Part shown: positions 39,911-50,400 of the stretch, piece by piece
Numbering within the stretch: position 1 is the stretch's first letter
How the letters are laid out: the number at the start of each line of letters is the position of its first letter
Made by a program: the position numbers and the translations under genes
The notes under the pieces: generated by a model
Told to the model about the DNA's origin: nothing
Databases searched by the model: none
The model's input: the letters and a program-made list of their open reading frames with translations, nothing else
Assembly (NCBI GenBank): GCA_030272155.1
Contig: CP126191.1
Span: forward strand, 2,998,501-3,062,500
Origin: Tetradesmus obliquus
Taxonomy: Eukaryota > Chlorophyta > Chlorophyceae > Sphaeropleales > Scenedesmaceae
DNA: 64,000 bases
Reading direction: 5' to 3'

Positions 39911-40076
39911 CAATGGTGGCGGTGCCAGCAGTAGAAGTCGAGGCAGCGGCGACGCAAGCAGCAGCAACAGCAGCAACCTGGGCAGTAGCAGAGGTGGCAG
40001 CACTGGAGTCAACAGACCTGGAGAAACTGGCTTACCTCCAGATCTCGCAGTTGGGGCAGCAAGTGGCTTGATTTAG
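38706..40076 (+). CDS. DxD glycosyltransferase, GT32/OCH1-like type II membrane protein
   Basis: A single 456-codon exon. A basic N-terminus is followed by one transmembrane segment (about residues 26-45, TIRIVLLVLAATVLW), typical of Golgi type II enzymes. The lumenal domain has PRFIHQTVEDRTT, WIDMNPGYVHRLYD, VERADFWRYLALHKLGGVYAD and the catalytic DSD of YADSDVRC (about 195), which bind the nucleotide sugar and metal in the Gly_transf_sug family. IEFNQFVMAAMPGHPVM and GPGAFTAAL are further family blocks. The C-terminus is a long Ser-rich tail. The donor and acceptor sugars are unknown; mannosyl- or galactosyltransfer are both possible. The ATG at 38706 is preferred over an in-frame TTG nine bases upstream. 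It is unusual here in lacking introns. Confidence 0.9.
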
Positions 40077-40910
40077 CAGCTGCTGCCGAAGCAACTTGCG
40101 AGCGGTGAGGCACCACCGCTGGAATAGATGCCTGTCGGTGGCAGGGTGACAGCAGGCCACGTGTCGTAGTGCTTGGCTGGCCATGCGACGGCCACAGGAT
40201 TATTCTGTGCATACAGCCTGTAGCCTGTGGTGCAGCTTCACAGAATCACCAGTCCCTTTGTTTCAATTCAAGTGAGCATGGCGACTGGCCACTCCCAGGC
40301 TTGTGTGTGCCTCTGTGGTGATCTGTGATGTTACACACACAGTGCACGTCATGCCCACTGGGCATGAAGTGGCACTTCATGTAAAAGGACTAATGTATAA
40401 GAACGAATTTAGGCACCCACCGAGTCCTGCGGACTATGGTGAATGCGTAGCTGCTCATTACAAGCAAAGCTGGCAAGCAAGCAAATGTGTACATGTTATG
40501 CAGTGCACAACTGACAGCTGAGGGTAAACAGCAGGAGTTGGACAGGCTTGCAGGTGTGGATTCTTGCCGGCGATTGTGCAGCTGGACCGGGCTGCTGGTG
40601 CTGAAAAGGTGATTGTAGGTCTTCGTAAAGGAGACCACTGGGACCCTGGGACCCTGAGGGCCTACCAGTCACAGCACGGAGCACACATGTCATGGTCACT
40701 TTCGCTGATCTCAACCGCAGGCTAAGTGTGCATGTCAAAGGACAGAAGCCTCGTTGCTGTGTGTTTTTACTGCTGATTCGGCCGAGCTTGACGTTGTCAC
40801 TGCAGCTTTTCCCCACAGCACGACAATCTTTTCCAAGTTCCTGACTGGCACGAGATCCGGTGCTGCGTTACACTTCAAAACAGCCTTTACTTATCATTTG
40901 CACGGCAGGC
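40077..40910. other. Intergenic region upstream of paralogue A
   Basis: No gene is seen. A stretch around 40640-40720 (ctaccagtcacagcac...) resembles 44340-44400 upstream of paralogue B, so the tandem duplication includes upstream sequence. A tttgcacggcag just before the ATG could be the acceptor of a 5' UTR intron. Confidence 0.45.
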
Positions 40911-43237
40911 ATGGAGCGGGTGCACGCTGAAGTGATGCCAGTGGGTAACAACGCCAGGGAGCCCCTGCCCATGTTGGTGCACAATGGCAAGAAGTACGTT
41001 ATATCTGAACCAGGAAGAGAATGGGGACTGCGTGTGGTCATCGAGAAAGCCAAGCAGGACCAGCGCTACAGAGTAAGCCAGCCTCAGCAGCAGCACTGCT
41101 GGGCCACTGCTCCTGCTGACTTGGCAGCAGCAAACAAGTGCTGGATGCTATGTCTGACCCATGACTGCCAGTCTCTCCGACGACTGCGAGTTTTCTAACC
41201 TTGCCATGACAAGCAGCATCCGAGCATGCTATATCAGCGTGTTTCCCCTGCAACACGTGGTCAACACAGCAGCAGATGTCTGGAGCAGCAGGATCCCAGT
41301 GAGACAGCAGTATTAATCAGCTGTGCATGTGCTATCCAGTCAGTTGTCCAGAACCTGTTCAATGCTGTGCGCTTTAACTCAGAGTGCTTCCGTCTTGGGT
41401 CTGTTCTGTTTTGTCAGGTCTGGGTGAAGCTGGATGGCAAATGCATTGGCTACACCAAGGCACCCCTCTGCGAGAGCTCCACGCGCTGCTGCAGCGTAAC
41501 CTTTGAAGGGTTTGCCCACACAGACCCCTACTCTGGCAACATAGCCTACAGGGCATTCAAGTTTGGCTCATTGAAGCCAGCAGCGCATGCTGCAACAGTG
41601 CAGCATCCTGACCAGATCCAAGCAGGCAGGATAGAAGTAACCTGCGAGGCTGTTGTTAGGAGTGGCACGTATGAGCCCAGGCACTGTGATACCAAGTGGG
41701 CAACAGATGCAGCCAACAAGAAGCTGCCAGAGGGTGGGTTGCTGTGCACCTGTGCGCTGGCGTGACAGCTGCTGACATAACTCACTGCAGCGCATGCCCA
41801 GTCCGCTCATCTTAGCGATAAAAATAGCTAACACCGTGTTGCATAGATGGCAATTGTGTGGGTACCATGCGAGCCCTTTGTCAATTGTCACGGCAACATT
41901 GTGCCTGGGTTGGATCGGCGCCCCAGCACCTTTGTGTTGGGTCACCACCCCATCACGAGGTGCGGCTGAATACTTATTTGCTTCAAGCAACATGTTCTGA
42001 TGCAAGAAACTTGTCATCACACACACTCGGGACACACTGGTGCTCTTGTGCAAACCTATATTCATGAAACTTAAGCTGCTGCCACTATGTGCTGCTGCCC
42101 CTTTCTGCTTGCAGGCAAGAAGTGGTTCCTGCAGCCCGGCCTGCAGGCTGAGGAGGGCAGCACAGTCAGTAAGACAAGTTACAAATGGGGCAACCACACA
42201 TATGCATTGGTGTGTTTCACATATGCACGCCATCTCCATCTGTCATGACTGATTGTCGGGTGCCAGAGCAGTTGTCATATCTGTCAACGTGATGTGGCTC
42301 GGTACATGTACCTTTTTGCCTTTCAGAGGCCGTCTGTGGCATGTTTGCTTGATTCTGTTCACCTTGCTGTGCCAAAGGCATTTGATCTTGCCATGCTTGC
42401 CTGATCCAGTGTGGTGGCTGCTGAACTCGCTGCAGATGTACCCGCTGCCAGTGCTGCACATGTTCTACGACACAGCCGACAACCTGCGCCTGAGGAAGAT
42501 CCTGGACCCCAGCAAGCCGCAGCACGCAGCAATACTGGCACGCGCCAGCAACGCAGGTGTGCATGAGTGTGAGAGCAAGGGAGAGGGGGTGTGTGACCAG
42601 GAGAAAGGGAGATAGCATGCGACAGATTGTGAACAAAGAGGCACTGCCACAGCCCAATGAGTCACAGCAAGGCTGCCGCCAGCAGCAGATCCACTTGAGG
42701 GCACCCTTGCTTGCACACATGCAGTAAACGTCGCTTGTGTCTGTATGTTTGATGTGCAGGATGGCAGTAGTTGGGTTTCCTCTTTGACACACTGCCGCCA
42801 GGTTGCTGCTACAAACACAGCTTCATGCATTGTGCCAGACGTGAGCTCAGCTGGCAGTGCCACTGCAAATGTAACACAACCCGCGCTTGTTTCGCCTGCC
42901 GCATCTCTACTGCGCAGGCGTGGCGCGCAGCAGCAGCAGCGGCAGGAGGCAGCCCAAGCAGGAGCAGCGCGCTGCTGGCGTGAAGCGGGAGCGAGGCGCA
43001 GACCAGCAGCGGCAGGCGGCAGCAGGTGCTGCTGGCGACTCAGATGCTGCTGCAGTGCCGCGCAGTGCCACTGCTGAGACGATCAACCTGGCTGACGAGG
43101 AGCCCGCCCCGCTGCGTGTTGGCGGGCGTGCGCTGGCTGCTGACGAGCTGGCGGTGTGTGACCTGGCGGGCAGCGATGACGAGGACGGCCCGGTGTGGTG
43201 CGTGCAGAAGAAGCAGGCGATTGAGCTGGCGGTGTGA
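40911..43237 (+). CDS. Uncharacterised algal protein, DUF7918-like, paralogue A
   Basis: Five exons join in phase: 40911-41072, 41418-41733, 42115-42209, 42436-42556, 42918-43237, giving 337 residues. The N-terminal half (AEVMPVGNN, YVISEPGREWGLRV, VWVKLDGKCIGYTKAP, YRAFKFGSLKPA, IQAGRIEVTCEAV) has the beta-rich layout of DUF7918-type proteins: an N-terminal domain, a small DG hairpin, then a YRxFxF..L block. This link is by eye and weak. The C-terminal half has LRLRKILDPSKPQHAAILARAS, a basic Q-rich linker (GVKRERG) and an acidic tail with TINLADEE and CDLAGSDDEDG, which look like SUMO-interacting motifs, ending CVQKKQAIELAV. Function is unknown; a nuclear adaptor role is conceivable. It is duplicated in tandem about 3.6 kb to the right. 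Confidence 0.75.
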
Positions 43238-43388
43238 GCAGCGCGCTGGCACAACCAAGGTTGAGGGCCATGTGTTTGTGTTGGAACAGCAGCATGCTCT
43301 GTCACTTGTACATTCAAGCAGGACGATGTTGGTGTGTATGTCGTTATATAACATACATATGTGTGAAGTGTGTCAGCAGCTGCTGTGT

Positions 43389-43490
43389 GGTGCCTCAGGC
43401 GCCTGCACCCATCTTGCCTGCTCAATGCCTGCTCACTGGGCGGGCACATTGATCTGGTCGGAAAACTGCTGCTGCTGCCGCTGAGGCACC
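43389..43490 (+). other. 3' UTR stem-loop arms of paralogue A
   Basis: GGTGCCTCAG at 43389-43398 and its perfect reverse complement CTGAGGCACC at 43481-43490 enclose about 80 nt. The same arms and spacing occur after paralogue B, although the loop sequence has diverged. Confidence 0.7.
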
Positions 43491-44585
43491 GCCATTGTCA
43501 TGTCGTTGCCGCTCTCTGTATCATGTCAAGTGGTTGATGGTTATCATTTGTGTGTGTTTTGGGGAGTCGACCAATGTGGTCAGTCAGGGATTGCGGGCGA
43601 TCGTGCGCGATAAAGCCACTTGCAGTTGACAGCAGTGTATGGGGTGGGCAGATATGCTGGTGCACTGATTGCAGGCAAGTTGTGGCAAGTTGTGGCAACA
43701 CAAGTGTGGTGATATTGAGTGCACCCGGGATGTACTAAGTGGCATTATCCGACTTTGTTTGGGCCAATGGCTAATTGGCGTGCGCAGGACATGGACCTGC
43801 GCAGGATGCAGTACTGAAAGCGCGGTTGCAGCAAACCCTTGCATGCAAGCCGCAGGCTGACGTTTGGATTCTGGAGATGCACAGCAGCCGCATGTGGTGG
43901 TTGGAGTTCGCGGAGGGGGTCAGCAGTGCACAGCAATGCACGGCAATGCCACAAGCCGGTGATCTCAATGAGGGGTGCACCCCTGTTGATGATGTACAGC
44001 CGCTGACTCAGTGTCAGACAGCAGCTGTCATTTTGTTGCCAGTCATGAATGTAGCTCATATCGGGCTGTGCATGTGATGGATGCCAGCCACATGTTGGTG
44101 TACAGTAAGTGCTGCTGAGAACTGGTTGTGAGAAGTAAGGGTCGGGTGGATGTCTTGGTATCAGTCGCTGATAACAAGTTGTTATGTGGAGGTGCGCAGC
44201 CAGCTGGCAGTGCCTTGGCTGGCTGCAGTGTCTTGACTGGCTGCAGCCATTCCTCCATTGCTGCGTTGGCTCTGGAAGATGGCTTTGCTACCATCCATGA
44301 TACTGCAGCGATGCGTTGGTAGCTCTCCGCAGCGGAGATCAGGGTTTACCAGTCCACAGCACGCAGCACACGTGTTACTTTGAATCTCGCTGGTGCCATA
44401 ACCAATCCCACACTGCGAACGCCTGCCGAAAAAGGCATTGCTTCCTGGCTGTGTGCCTTGCTTACGTAGCTGAGCTTGACGATTGTCAGCATTCAAACGA
44501 GAGCGGGTTCACATTCTTTTTGCACGGTCATTCACTCGACCCATATCCCAACTTACCTTCCCTATCTTTGATATTGCAAGTGTGT
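43491..44585. other. Spacer between the tandem paralogues
   Basis: Mixed 3' flank of copy A and 5' flank of copy B. The tracts tcaagtggttgatg...tttggggagtcg (from 43509) resemble 46997-47045 after copy B. No separate gene is recognised. Confidence 0.5.
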
Positions 44586-44729
44586 ATGGAGATCGTGCTT
44601 GCTGAAGTGCTGCCAGTGGGCAGCAATGCCTGTGGGCCCTTGCCCACCTTGGCCCATAATGGCACAAACTACGTGATAGCAGAACCAGGAACGGACTGGG
44701 AGCTGCGAGTCAACATCATCAACTCCAAC

Positions 44730-44863
44730 GTTGTTCTTTGTTTTTATGCCTGCATAGATGGGTGGATTCGGTAATACAAACAGTTGCCAGTTACCGGTGT
44801 AAATCGGTAACATGATGCAATAGAATAAATAAGTCTAAAAATAAATAAATCTAAAAGATTAAG
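44730..44863 (+). other. AT-rich 134-bp insertion, candidate newly gained intron
   Basis: Splits copy B's first exon between AACTCCAAC and AACCAGCGC. It begins gttgtt, ends attaag and contains aataaataag and aaataaataaat runs, in contrast to the GC-rich surroundings. Its removal restores the frame and the alignment with paralogue A (GLRVVIEKAKQDQRYR versus ELRVNIINSNNQRYK). Confidence 0.7.
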
Positions 44864-45079
44864 AACCAGCGCTACAAAGTGAGCCATCCTCAGCGCAGCT
44901 CTGCTACCCAGCAGGCTGGGGCACTGGTGCTGCTCATTCAAATGGCAGCAAGTGGACTGGGCGGGTACTGTCACGATCAAATGGTCTAAATCGGGGTTTG
45001 CCACCCTTACATGTACCAGCAGCGTTTGACCTGCTTAAATCAGCGGGTCTTCTTCAGCAGCAGATGTCCCACAGCTACT

Positions 45080-45108
45080 CACTAATTAGTGACGGCTTAT
45101 AAGCCGTC
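45080..45108. repeat. Two adjoining perfect palindromes in copy B intron
   Basis: CACTAATTAGTG (45080-45091) and GACGGCTTATAAGCCGTC (45091-45108) share one base. The corresponding intron of copy A lacks them. Confidence 0.85.
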
Positions 45109-46856
45109 GAAGGGCCAGCACAAGCAGCAGTTGCTTGATGAGACCACACTGTGCAGCAGCTGTGCATATGCTGTTCTGATACCTGTGTTAGTCTCTAGTG
45201 AGCTTGATCTCAGAGCTCTTCCGGCTTGGTTCATGTTGTGTCCTGCAAGGTGTGGGTGAAGCTGGATGGCAAGGACATTGGCTATACAAAAGCATCCCGC
45301 TGCGAGAGTTCTAGGCTTCAGCGTGATGTTTCGTGGATTTCACCACACAAACCCTCACACCGGCAACAGATCGTACAAGGCATTCAAGTTTGGTGCGCTG
45401 AAGCCAGCAGCGCATGCTGCTATAGTGGAGCACCTGGACCAGATCCAAGCAGGCAGAATAGAAGTGACCTGCGCGGCTGTCGTCAAGACTGACAGCAAAC
45501 AGAAGCGCGACACTGAAGATGCCAAGTGGGCAACTGATGCAGCTAACAAAAAGCTGCCGGAAGGTGGGTATGCTGCAGCAGCTGCTGATGGATTTATCCT
45601 CTGTCCTGAACACCGATGATTTGTTGAAACCCTAAGGATGCCCAAACCACACACTCAAACACTTCAACACATGTTACTTTGGTCTTGAATCAAATTCATG
45701 TGCTGCTGCCTTGGTCTGCTGCTGCCGCCCCTTCCTGCTTGCAGGCAAGAAGTGGTTCCTGCAGCCTGGCCTGCAAACCGAGGAGGGCGCAGTGAGGCAG
45801 ACAAAGAGCGGCTCGGATAAAAACACATATGCACAGGTACGTGCATGCCATCGCCATCATTCCAAGCACACAGGTTGCTGTCAGGCCTCAATCTGCTTAG
45901 GCTTTTGTATGCACTGTTGCCTGTTCAAGCACCTTTCTGCACCACACCTGCTTCAAGTTGGTCTGTAAGCCTTGCCTAGCCACAACTGCTCACCTTGCCA
46001 CACATTCATCCTGCTGTTTGGCGATGTTGTTCTTGCTGCAGATGTACCCGCTGCCAGTGCTGCGGATGCGCTACGACACTGCTGACAACCTGCGCCTGAG
46101 GAAGATCTTGGACCCCAGCAAGCCGCAGCACGCAGCAATACTGGCACGCGCCAGCAACACAGGTGTGCATGAGTGTGAGAGTGAGAGTGGCAAAGAGAGC
46201 GTTTTCATGTATATGTCGAGAATGATGGATAGGTAGGTTGAGAGATCAAGGCACTGCCACACAACGGTTTCACATACTATCGCCCAATGCTTGGAACATA
46301 CTAGTATATGTGCTGCACTAGTAAAGAGCTGTGACTCAGCAAACACCAGAACCCTTGTTCGCCTGCTGCTGAATGTCCATTGTGCAGGCGTGGCGCGCAG
46401 CAGCAGCAGCAGCAGCAGCGGCAGCAGGCAGACCAAGCAGGAACACCGCGCTGCTGGTGTGAAGCGGGAACGCAGCAGCTCAGACCAGCGGCAGGCAACA
46501 GCGGGTGGTGCTGATGCAGCAGTGCCGCGCAGTGCCACTGTTGAGACGATCAACCTGGCTGACGAGGCGCCCGCCCCGCTGCGTGTTGGCGGGCGTGCGC
46601 TGGCTGCTGACGAGCTGGCGGTGTGTGACCTGGCGGGCAGCGATGACGAAGGCGGCCCGGTGTGGTGCGTGCAGAAGAAGCAGGCGATTGAGCTGGCGGT
46701 GTGAGCAGCGCGCTGGCACAACCAGGGTTGGAGGCCATGCGCCAGTGTTGCAACAGCAGGTTGTTGACAGTGAGGTTTGTGCTGTCGCCTGTACATAGAA
46801 GCAGGGCGATCTCGGCGTGTAAAGATTTGTATGCAGTGTGTCAGCATGTGCTGTGG

Positions 46857-46963
46857 GGTGCCTCAGGCACCTGCCTCCACCTTTTGCCTGCACGATGGGC
46901 AGGAGCATCGGTTTTGTCCAGAATACTGCTGCTGCTGCTGCTGCTGCCTGCCGCTGAGGCACC
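46857..46963 (+). other. 3' UTR stem-loop arms of paralogue B
   Basis: GGTGCCTCAG at 46857-46866 and CTGAGGCACC at 46954-46963, matching the arms after paralogue A in position (about 150 nt past the stop) and sequence. Confidence 0.7.
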
Positions 46964-47085
46964 ACCACGAGCATGCTGTTGCCACTCTTTTGTGTTACGT
47001 CAAGTAGTTGTTGTCTGTCATCTTGTGTGTTTGTGTTTGAGAGTCAGTGGATGTTAGTAGTCAGAGGGGTGCGGGCATGGTGTTG

Positions 47086-47292
47086 CGTTTTGTTTCTGAC
47101 GATGTTTGGGGTGGATCTGGTGTTTGCAGGCTGGCTGCTCGGTTGATTGCTGACTACCTTGTTCTTGCCTGGAATCACAGGAATGTCTGCAAGCATGATA
47201 ATGAAATAGTGCTCCCTCCCCTCCCCCCTTCTCCTGTTCTTTCAGCCGCTCCTTTGTGGCGCATGGCCGATGGCGACGTTGCAATGGCTTAA
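47086..47292 (+). mobile_element. LINE 3' end fragment, copy 1
   Basis: Encodes FVSDDVWGGSGVCRLAARL and LVLAWNHRNVCKHDNEIV, resembling the C-terminal tail (A/W-x-x-RN) of plant and algal LINE ORF2 proteins. It is almost identical over about 190 bp to the inverted copy at 50640-50850. It is 5'-truncated and followed by an atgatgatgatgag simple repeat, as expected of a LINE tail. Classification rests on this tail only. Confidence 0.55.
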
Positions 47293-48004
47293 GTGGTAAC
47301 ATGATGATGATGAGAGGGGTGCGGGCGATTGGGCTGCAATAATGGCCAGGTGCAGTGTATGCGGGTAGGCTTATCTGGTTGATCTTGCTGGTGCAATATT
47401 GCGTGCAAGTTGCTTGATTCTAAGATTGTCAGCCAACTTCTGGGTGCACTTCGGTATCATACAGCTGTCTTGGCACCCACGAAACATGACAAAACCCAAA
47501 GATTTGGGTTCCCATGGTGTGCAGAAGACTTGTTACCGGTGGTGCGCACTGGGACGGCAACTTGGCCTTCTCGGTAGCTGTAATACAAGTGTAGACAATG
47601 GCGACCCCGCCCCTTGGTCAACACACACTTCTAGAAAAACTGAAAGCTCTTTGTTAACAATCTCCTTCTGTTGACCAGTTATCATTGGATAATTGGCGCC
47701 CACTTCGCTTGCACACATGCTAGGACACTGAGACCTCTCTGTCAACGATACCGGCCTGGCTGGAGGGCAGCCAAAGTTCATGCTTTTTACACCATATGAG
47801 GACTTGGCATCATATGTACTACATCCTGCAAATCTAAATACGCAAGCGCTCAATGCATCAGCGCTGGTCATGCAAGGCAGGCAAGCTGCAACAATAGAAA
47901 GCTGTTTTGAACCAAATGTCCAACATTTCAAAATCCACATTGTAAAGTTCCAATGCAGTAAGTCGTCGTGTAACCGCCATGCCTCCAAAACCGTGCATCT
48001 GACT
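47293..48004. other. Spacer without recognisable gene
   Basis: Short ORFs on both strands lack codon or motif signals. It lies between two LINE-like ends in opposite orientations and may include older transposon sequence. Confidence 0.4.
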
Positions 48005-48276
48005 GTCACTCAAGCCCCACTGACTGGGCACGCGCCATCGGCCCCGCGCCCCAATGGAGCGGCAACAGAAAGGAGCACTACACCATCATGTTTGCAAGCA
48101 TTACGGACACCCCAAGCCATTTCAAGAAAAGCAACAATGAACCTAGACACCAGTAACCTAACAGAACCCCAAGCATCATCCGACTCAAACCGCTTCACCT
48201 TCACCTCAACATCTGTAATAGACAACAAACGCAACTTTGCAGCGTAACCAGACAAAGCCCTAATCTCATTAAACAT
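48005..48276 (-). mobile_element. LINE 3' end fragment, copy 2 (diverged)
   Basis: Minus-strand reading has VKRFESDDAWGSVRLLVSRF, EMAWGVRNACKHDG and APLGRGADG, the same layout as the other two copies (DDxWG, AW..RN.CKHD, PxGRGADG) but from a different subfamily. It starts immediately after the stop codon of the coiled-coil gene, so it probably inserted in that gene's 3' UTR. Confidence 0.5.
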
Positions 48277-48277
48277 A

Positions 48278-49343
48278 TCACTTGCACATGACCTGCTCGC
48301 GCTTCTTCATCTTGATGAGCAAATTCCGACACTGTTGGCTAGCTTTGCGGATGATGTTGATTTCTTCTAAGGAAAAATACTGACCAGGACTCAACGCCTG
48401 CATCTGAAAACCCTCCAAGCGCATCAACTGCTGCTGAACCAAACTGATGTGCCTCTGCAGGTACATCAGATGGTCCCTTGCAACACTCGCCCACCGCGCA
48501 ACTGCTGTCACAATTGCCGTCGCCCAACTCACAAGTCCTTGCCATCTGGGGAACAAAATGGGTGAAATGACGGCCGCCAAGACAACCACCACTTGTAGAC
48601 ACACCACCACCGCCACCCTCCGATGCAATGAGAACATCTCTGCCCCGAGCCGGTCAGCCAAGCCGCAGCAGTACACCTGTCACCACGCCAGTGCATTCAT
48701 TACTGAGCTTTCTTGGCTTGGCCTTGACCACGTTGGCTGAAGAGACGAGAGTACCAAGTCTGCGCAGCATGACAAGCAGCAGCCGTGCTACCACTCACTA
48801 CTTATATGTATATATATACATATAAGTGCTGCTGGGTGATGGTGGTATGCGGCGTCAATGTACTTCGGCTGTCAGCACGCATGCATGCCATGTACGACTG
48901 CAAAAACATGCTAAAGCACGACCAGTGCAACACAGCGTTATAACAGAAGCGTGTGATGCAGCACCCACCGGCTTTGGCGTCAGCAAGTCCGCGCAGAGCT
49001 CCACGTAGCTAGCCATCTGTTTGAGCGCCTCTTGACGTTCACGCTGGCCACCATGGTCAGACCACCCGAAGTCTGGCGGTCACAGCACAAGCAGCACGAG
49101 GATGGAAGCAGAGCAAAGCACCAGCAAACAGGGACAGTTGGCGCACATGTATATATCTCCATGTCACATGTCAAGCTTCGCGGCCTGACCTGCAACAAGG
49201 GCTGTTGCGGTTGCCGTCTAAATCTGGCGCTGCTCATGATAAGCATTGTCAAGTTATGATCACTATCAGGAAGATATGGGAGATTGGTGTGAATGCTGAA
49301 GAGCATACGCGCCATGCAGTGAGCCGTAAAAACCAGAAATGCT

Positions 49344-49380
<37 letters not shown>

Positions 49381-49826
49381 GATGTGCCGGACAGCTGGGT
49401 CTGCTGCTGTACCGGGGCAACTAGAGCTGCACTGCCAGGCATAGCGTTGATAAGCCTTGCCAAAAACAATTGCAAGCAGAAGCCACACAGGGTGATAGAG
49501 CCTTGCCACAACAACACTTGCTCACCTGCTGCTGCTGCTGCTGCTGGTGGAGTGAGCCTCATGATTTGCTCCTGCACAAACCTGATTTGTGCCTGCACCA
49601 ACAATTTTCCTTCCCGCATCCGCTCTAAATCCTGCCGTTCGAGTAGCCTGTATGTCTCATCCGCCTGCTCGACCTTCTCTATCTGTGCTGCAATTTGGGT
49701 GTGCAGATCCTGCAGCTGTTGGTCCAGATATTGGAGCCTATGCTGACAGCCCGGCACGGTGTCTAACGCGCTAATCTGCTGGTCTGCTAGAAACAACTTG
49801 CAAACATCCTGCAGCTCGTGTATGCC
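48278..49826 (-). CDS. Coiled-coil membrane protein, 5' end not resolved
   Basis: Three exons join in phase: 49826-49526, 49072-48969, 48676-48278, giving 267 residues from the first supported acceptor; the start codon must be in an unseen upstream exon. The N-terminal part is a strongly heptad-like coiled coil (QHRLQYLDQQLQDLHTQIA, QIEKVEQADETYRLLERQD). An Ala tract, an amphipathic segment (QEALKQMASYVELCADLLT) and two hydrophobic spans (VAVVVCLQVVVVLAAVISPI and LVSWATAIVTAVARWA) follow, then a second coiled coil and a basic tail (IKMKKREQVMCK). No family is recognised. The phase agreement across both junctions supports a real gene. Confidence 0.6.
48800..48827. repeat. Perfect 28-bp AT-rich palindrome
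   Basis: ACTTATATGTATAT followed by its exact reverse complement, with no loop. It lies in the last intron of the coiled-coil gene and is likely to extrude as a cruciform or to be slippage-prone. Confidence 0.95.
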
Positions 49827-50122
49827 CTGCTTTGGGTTCGCCAGTGACGTCCAGCAGCCGTGATTGGGAAACAACGGCAGGAATTTTCACGAACCACGGG
49901 ATTGTGCTTCACAGCAAAGCGTGACAGCCAGATACAAACAGCTACTGTATGAAGCTGTGCAGGAGCTGTGCGCAGTTTAGGTGGGCTTCGATAGCAATAA
50001 ACACCACGCATGCGACATTCTAGTGCCCTGGGGGGTATCCTTTCAAACTGTATTGGGGAAAGTCGATACTAGGTTTTAAAACCCTATGACATGGCACCCC
50101 CCAAAACCACAGGGGCGGTTTA
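49827..50122. other. Region upstream of the coiled-coil gene exons
   Basis: It should contain the missing 5' exon. A minus-strand ATG near 50010 opens a short frame (MRGVYCYRSPPKLR) without a clear donor, so no exon is called. The sequence turns G- and C-run rich after 50028. Confidence 0.4.
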
Positions 50123-50400
50123 TTTGAGACTGAGACACCGAATTGCTCTGTAGGGGGGTAAAGAGACAAGCGAGGAAGGCTTTCATGTGCTCTTGGGTGG
50201 GGAGGGGGGGGGGGGTAAATCGGAAAGCAAACTGGTCACTGCCAGTCAGCACACTGAACAGCTGGGGACAGCCTTCCAGAGGGAGGGAGTGAGGGGGTAG
50301 CGGGAACGACAATCGACGTTCATCAGCGTGTAGTCAACTGCCTAAAGGGGGTTAAGTGGTTGTCGCCCTCCACCGAGCAACTCGGTGTCTCAGTCTCAAA
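50123..50400. mobile_element. Small inverted-repeat (MITE-like) element, 278 bp
   Basis: The 26-bp terminal inverted repeats (50123-50148 and 50375-50400, tttgagactgagacaccga...) differ at one base, and weaker similarity continues outward for about 15 bp. The interior has no ORF and contains long G runs (about 50199-50214). No clear target-site duplication is seen. It is a non-autonomous DNA transposon or foldback element candidate. Confidence 0.65.

Larger units (their letters stand above)
44586..46704 (+). pseudogene. Paralogue B of the uncharacterised family, with one frameshift
   Basis: Aligns exon by exon with copy A: 44586-44729 and 44864-44878 (together matching exon 1), 45250-45563, 45745-45836, 46042-46162, 46388-46704. 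The C-terminal exon is very close to copy A (GGRALAADELAVCDLAGSDDE identical), while the introns differ freely, suggesting past selection on the protein. Exon 1 is interrupted by a 134-bp AT-rich stretch with gt/ag ends that copy A lacks. In the second conserved exon a net 5-nt loss shortly after CESS (about 45307-45315) shifts frame; the rest of the exon reads correctly in the new frame. Either this is a young pseudogene or the shift is a sequence error. Splice sites elsewhere are intact. Confidence 0.75.

Noticed and set aside
45036-45053. tgcttaaatcagcgggt resembling the 5' end of 28S rRNA (minus strand)
   Set aside because: The match is under 20 nt with an indel and does not continue into the conserved flanks.
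47533-48009. Minus-strand 158-codon ORF in the LINE-rich spacer
   Set aside because: No recognisable domain, and it overlaps the LINE 3' end and spacer without conservation evidence.
50196-50215. Possible G-quadruplex promoter
   Set aside because: A mononucleotide-like G run within a mobile element; no gene start is positioned to use it.
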